Shown here piece after piece: positions 62,506 through 64,000 of a DNA stretch of 64,000 nt. The DNA comes from Aliirhizobium wenxiniae (GTDB taxonomy: Bacteria; Pseudomonadota; Alphaproteobacteria; Rhizobiales; Rhizobiaceae): the NCBI RefSeq assembly GCF_014201355.1, contig NZ_JACHEG010000004.1, forward strand, positions 248,001-312,000. The letters are read 5' to 3'. The translations under genes were made by a program, and so were the position numbers. A model generated the notes under the pieces. The model worked only from the letters and a program-made list of their open reading frames with translations, did not search any database and was not told the origin of the DNA. Every line of letters starts with the position of its first letter. Positions within the stretch are counted from its first letter, which is position 1.

Positions 62506-63365
62506 TTTCCGTCTCCGGTTTCAACGGGTGTATCGCCTGGTCGCCCCCATTCTGTCCAGGCTCCGTCGTAAATAGCCACGTCATCCTTGCCCGCAAGGTG
62601 AAGACCGAAGGCGAGTGCTGCGGCCGTCACGCCCGATCCGCAGCTTGCGATGACGGGTTCCGAAAGATTGAGACCAGCCTGTTCAAAAGCCTTCGCGATG
62701 CTTGCGGTATCGAGAAGTTCGCCCGTCTGGGGATTGGTCAGCGCATTGAAGGGCAGATTGAGGCTTCCCGGAATATGACCGGAGCGAAGACCCGGGCGCG
62801 CTTCCTTTTCCGTCGCGGTGAAGCGTGCGGCGGAACGGGCATCGATGACCTGTTCGGCCTGGCTTGCTATATTCTCAAGGACCTGTGCTTTCGAACGCAC
62901 CGCGCCGGGATTGAAATGCGCCTGAAAAACTCCTCTGGCGAACGAGGCAATCTTATCGGTTACCGGCCGACCTTCTGCCAGCCACTTCCGCAGGCCACCG
63001 TCTAGAACTGCGACCTTGTCGTGTCCGAACGTCCGCAAGGTCCACCAGACTCGGCCAGCCGACATAAGGCCGGGCGTGTCATAGACCACTACGGTGCTGT
63101 CGCTCGAGATGCCGAGATCCGCCGCATATTGCTCGAAAGATTCGGGCGAGGGTAGCATATGCGGCAACGACGTTTCGTGGTCGGCAATCTTGTCGATATC
63201 GAAGAAACGCGCCTTTGGAATGTGCCGGGCCGCAAAATCGTCGGCTGCAATGGGCGTGACGCCCGGAAGCTTAAACGATCCATCAAGAATGACGAGCTCT
63301 GGCCGGTCAATATGCGCCGCAAGCCATTCGGTGGTGACCAGAGAGCCAGGCAGGGAAAGAGACAT
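62502..63365 (-). CDS. sseA: 3-mercaptopyruvate sulfurtransferase (rhodanese, two-domain)
   Basis: A 287-residue tandem rhodanese. The N-terminal domain is inactive in sequence, while the C-terminal domain carries catalytic Cys242 in CGSGVTAA, the loop that distinguishes mercaptopyruvate sulfurtransferase from thiosulfate-specific rhodanese. Between the domains are HFNPGAVRSKAQV and SGHIPGSLNLPF. It transfers sulfane sulfur from 3-mercaptopyruvate, fitting a sulfur-metabolism operon. The stop overlaps the next gene by 4 bases. Confidence 0.93.
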   Translation of the reverse strand: MSLSLPGSLVTTEWLAAHIDRPELVILDGSFKLPGVTPIAADDFAARHIPKARFFDIDKIADHETSLPHMLPSPESFEQYAADLGISSDSTVVVYDTPGLMSAGRVWWTLRTFGHDKVAVLDGGLRKWLAEGRPVTDKIASFARGVFQAHFNPGAVRSKAQVLENIASQAEQVIDARSAARFTATEKEARPGLRSGHIPGSLNLPFNALTNPQTGELLDTASIAKAFEQAGLNLSEPVIASCGSGVTAAALAFGLHLAGKDDVAIYDGAWTEWGRPGDTPVETGDGK

Positions 63366-63442
63366 TGGGAAACTCCGAAAAATATAAGCGGATAAGCAAA
63401 GCCGTGCGGCGTCTGAGGCGCATGGGGTCGCTTGAGTGAAAA

Positions 63443-64000
63443 TCAGGCGACCAGCTTTTCGCCCTTCAGATGGCGTTCAAGGAAAGGCAGACTGTCCTGG
63501 CCCCAATAAAGCTCACCTTCATACAAGAAAGTCGGAAGTCCGAATACGCCGGCGGCCTTGGCAGTCTCGTAGCTGGATGTGCGGCGTGCCTGCACGGCCT
63601 CGCCCTGGCCCAGGTCATCCAGTGCCGCTGCATCAAAGCCTGCCGCCGTCGCAATCGGCCGGCGGATCTCGGTATCGCCAATATCTTCGCCACGTCCCCA
63701 GAACGCTTCCTGAAGCGCTTTCGTCAGCTTGAGCCAGTCTTGATTGGCCTCGATCGCGGCGACAACCATCAGGCCGGCCGGTGCTGGATCGGAAAGTGCG
63801 GCGCGATTGTCGAAGTTGAGTGTCTTGCCTCTCAACGCTGCCCAACGTTTCAGGTCTTTCGTCCAGTAGGCGCGGCGTGCTTCGGGCCGATTGCGGGAGT
63901 AAATGCCGCCATTGTCCTCTATCAGCGGAATGACGTGAGGACGGATCGTGACGCCATGTTCAGCTGCCAGCGTGGCAAATGGTTCCAACCCGATAAAGGC
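63443..64000 (-). CDS. 2-hydroxychromene-2-carboxylate isomerase / DsbA-fold protein, 5' end beyond window
   Basis: At least 186 residues of a DsbA/GST-kappa-fold protein. The visible N-terminal end is AFIGLEPFATLAAEHG, so about 15 residues with the usual SPFA-type active-site turn are missing beyond base 64000. The C-terminal part VFGLPTFLYEGELYWGQDSLPFLERHL is the cis-Pro and substrate-side region of the family. No CxxC is visible. Family members isomerise aromatic ring-cleavage products or act as glutathione transferases. It is first in the operon with the sulfurtransferase (77-base gap). Confidence 0.88.
   Translation of the reverse strand, partial: AFIGLEPFATLAAEHGVTIRPHVIPLIEDNGGIYSRNRPEARRAYWTKDLKRWAALRGKTLNFDNRAALSDPAPAGLMVVAAIEANQDWLKLTKALQEAFWGRGEDIGDTEIRRPIATAAGFDAAALDDLGQGEAVQARRTSSYETAKAAGVFGLPTFLYEGELYWGQDSLPFLERHLKGEKLVA

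Overview
The window looks like a chromosomal or megaplasmid segment of a Rhizobiaceae-type alphaproteobacterium (Rhizobium/Agrobacterium relatives). The inference rests on high GC with strongly biased third positions, the density of ABC importers with dedicated regulators, and proteins resembling known Agrobacterium families (DUF2026, the Avi_7169/Avi_7170-type pair, an agrocinopine-like importer layout). I found no tRNA, rRNA, CRISPR array, insertion sequence or phage gene. Almost all of the window is catabolic and transport gene content.

Layout. (1) 1-2048: an edge-truncated aldo/keto reductase and a SorC-type sugar-sensing regulator. (2) 2260-9537: a plus-strand operon of binding protein, two ATPases, two permeases, a glycerophosphodiester phosphodiesterase and a TIM-barrel isomerase, divergent from the SorC gene. 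The order resembles the agrocinopine (acc) operon. (3) 9637-16354: unlinked genes, including a GMC oxidoreductase, a small secreted protein, an HtrA-PDZ protein that has lost its whole catalytic triad, a MOFRL glycerate kinase, a DUF2026 protein, a cold-shock protein and a J-domain protein. (4) 16462-23937, minus strand: a Dpp-type importer, a luciferase-like monooxygenase and two carboxymuconolactone-decarboxylase-fold proteins. (5) 24103-35064: HutC-like and FadR-type regulators, then RidA, a polar amino acid importer, hydantoinase/oxoprolinase A and B subunits and an aminotransferase. (6) 35252-44153: CoA-transferase, bicupin, HpaI aldolase, thiolase, quinone reductase, MFS transporter and DUF6282 hydrolase, with an IclR regulator. 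(7) 44416-46225: small hypothetical proteins and an RBBP9-type hydrolase. (8) 46246-64000, minus strand: an organosulfur scavenging block with SfnB, a D-2-hydroxyacid dehydrogenase, MsuE, a DszC/SfnC-like flavoprotein, an SsuD-like monooxygenase, a second importer-plus-luciferase operon, biotin/methionine sulfoxide reductase, a D-lactate-dehydrogenase-like flavoprotein, mercaptopyruvate sulfurtransferase and a DsbA-fold isomerase.

How it fits together. The operons at 16-24 kb and 52-58 kb share one architecture (binding protein, permease, permease, fused double ATPase, luciferase-like monooxygenase), and their binding proteins share sequence blocks, so they look paralogous. Both, and also the SsuD-like gene at 51.7 kb, carry the same short element (TTTCTATGGA on the plus strand) upstream. 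Two of the copies agree over more than 20 bp. My main hypothesis is that these are co-regulated organosulfur uptake-and-oxidation systems. MsuE would supply reduced FMN and the monooxygenases would release sulfite. Substrates are unknown.
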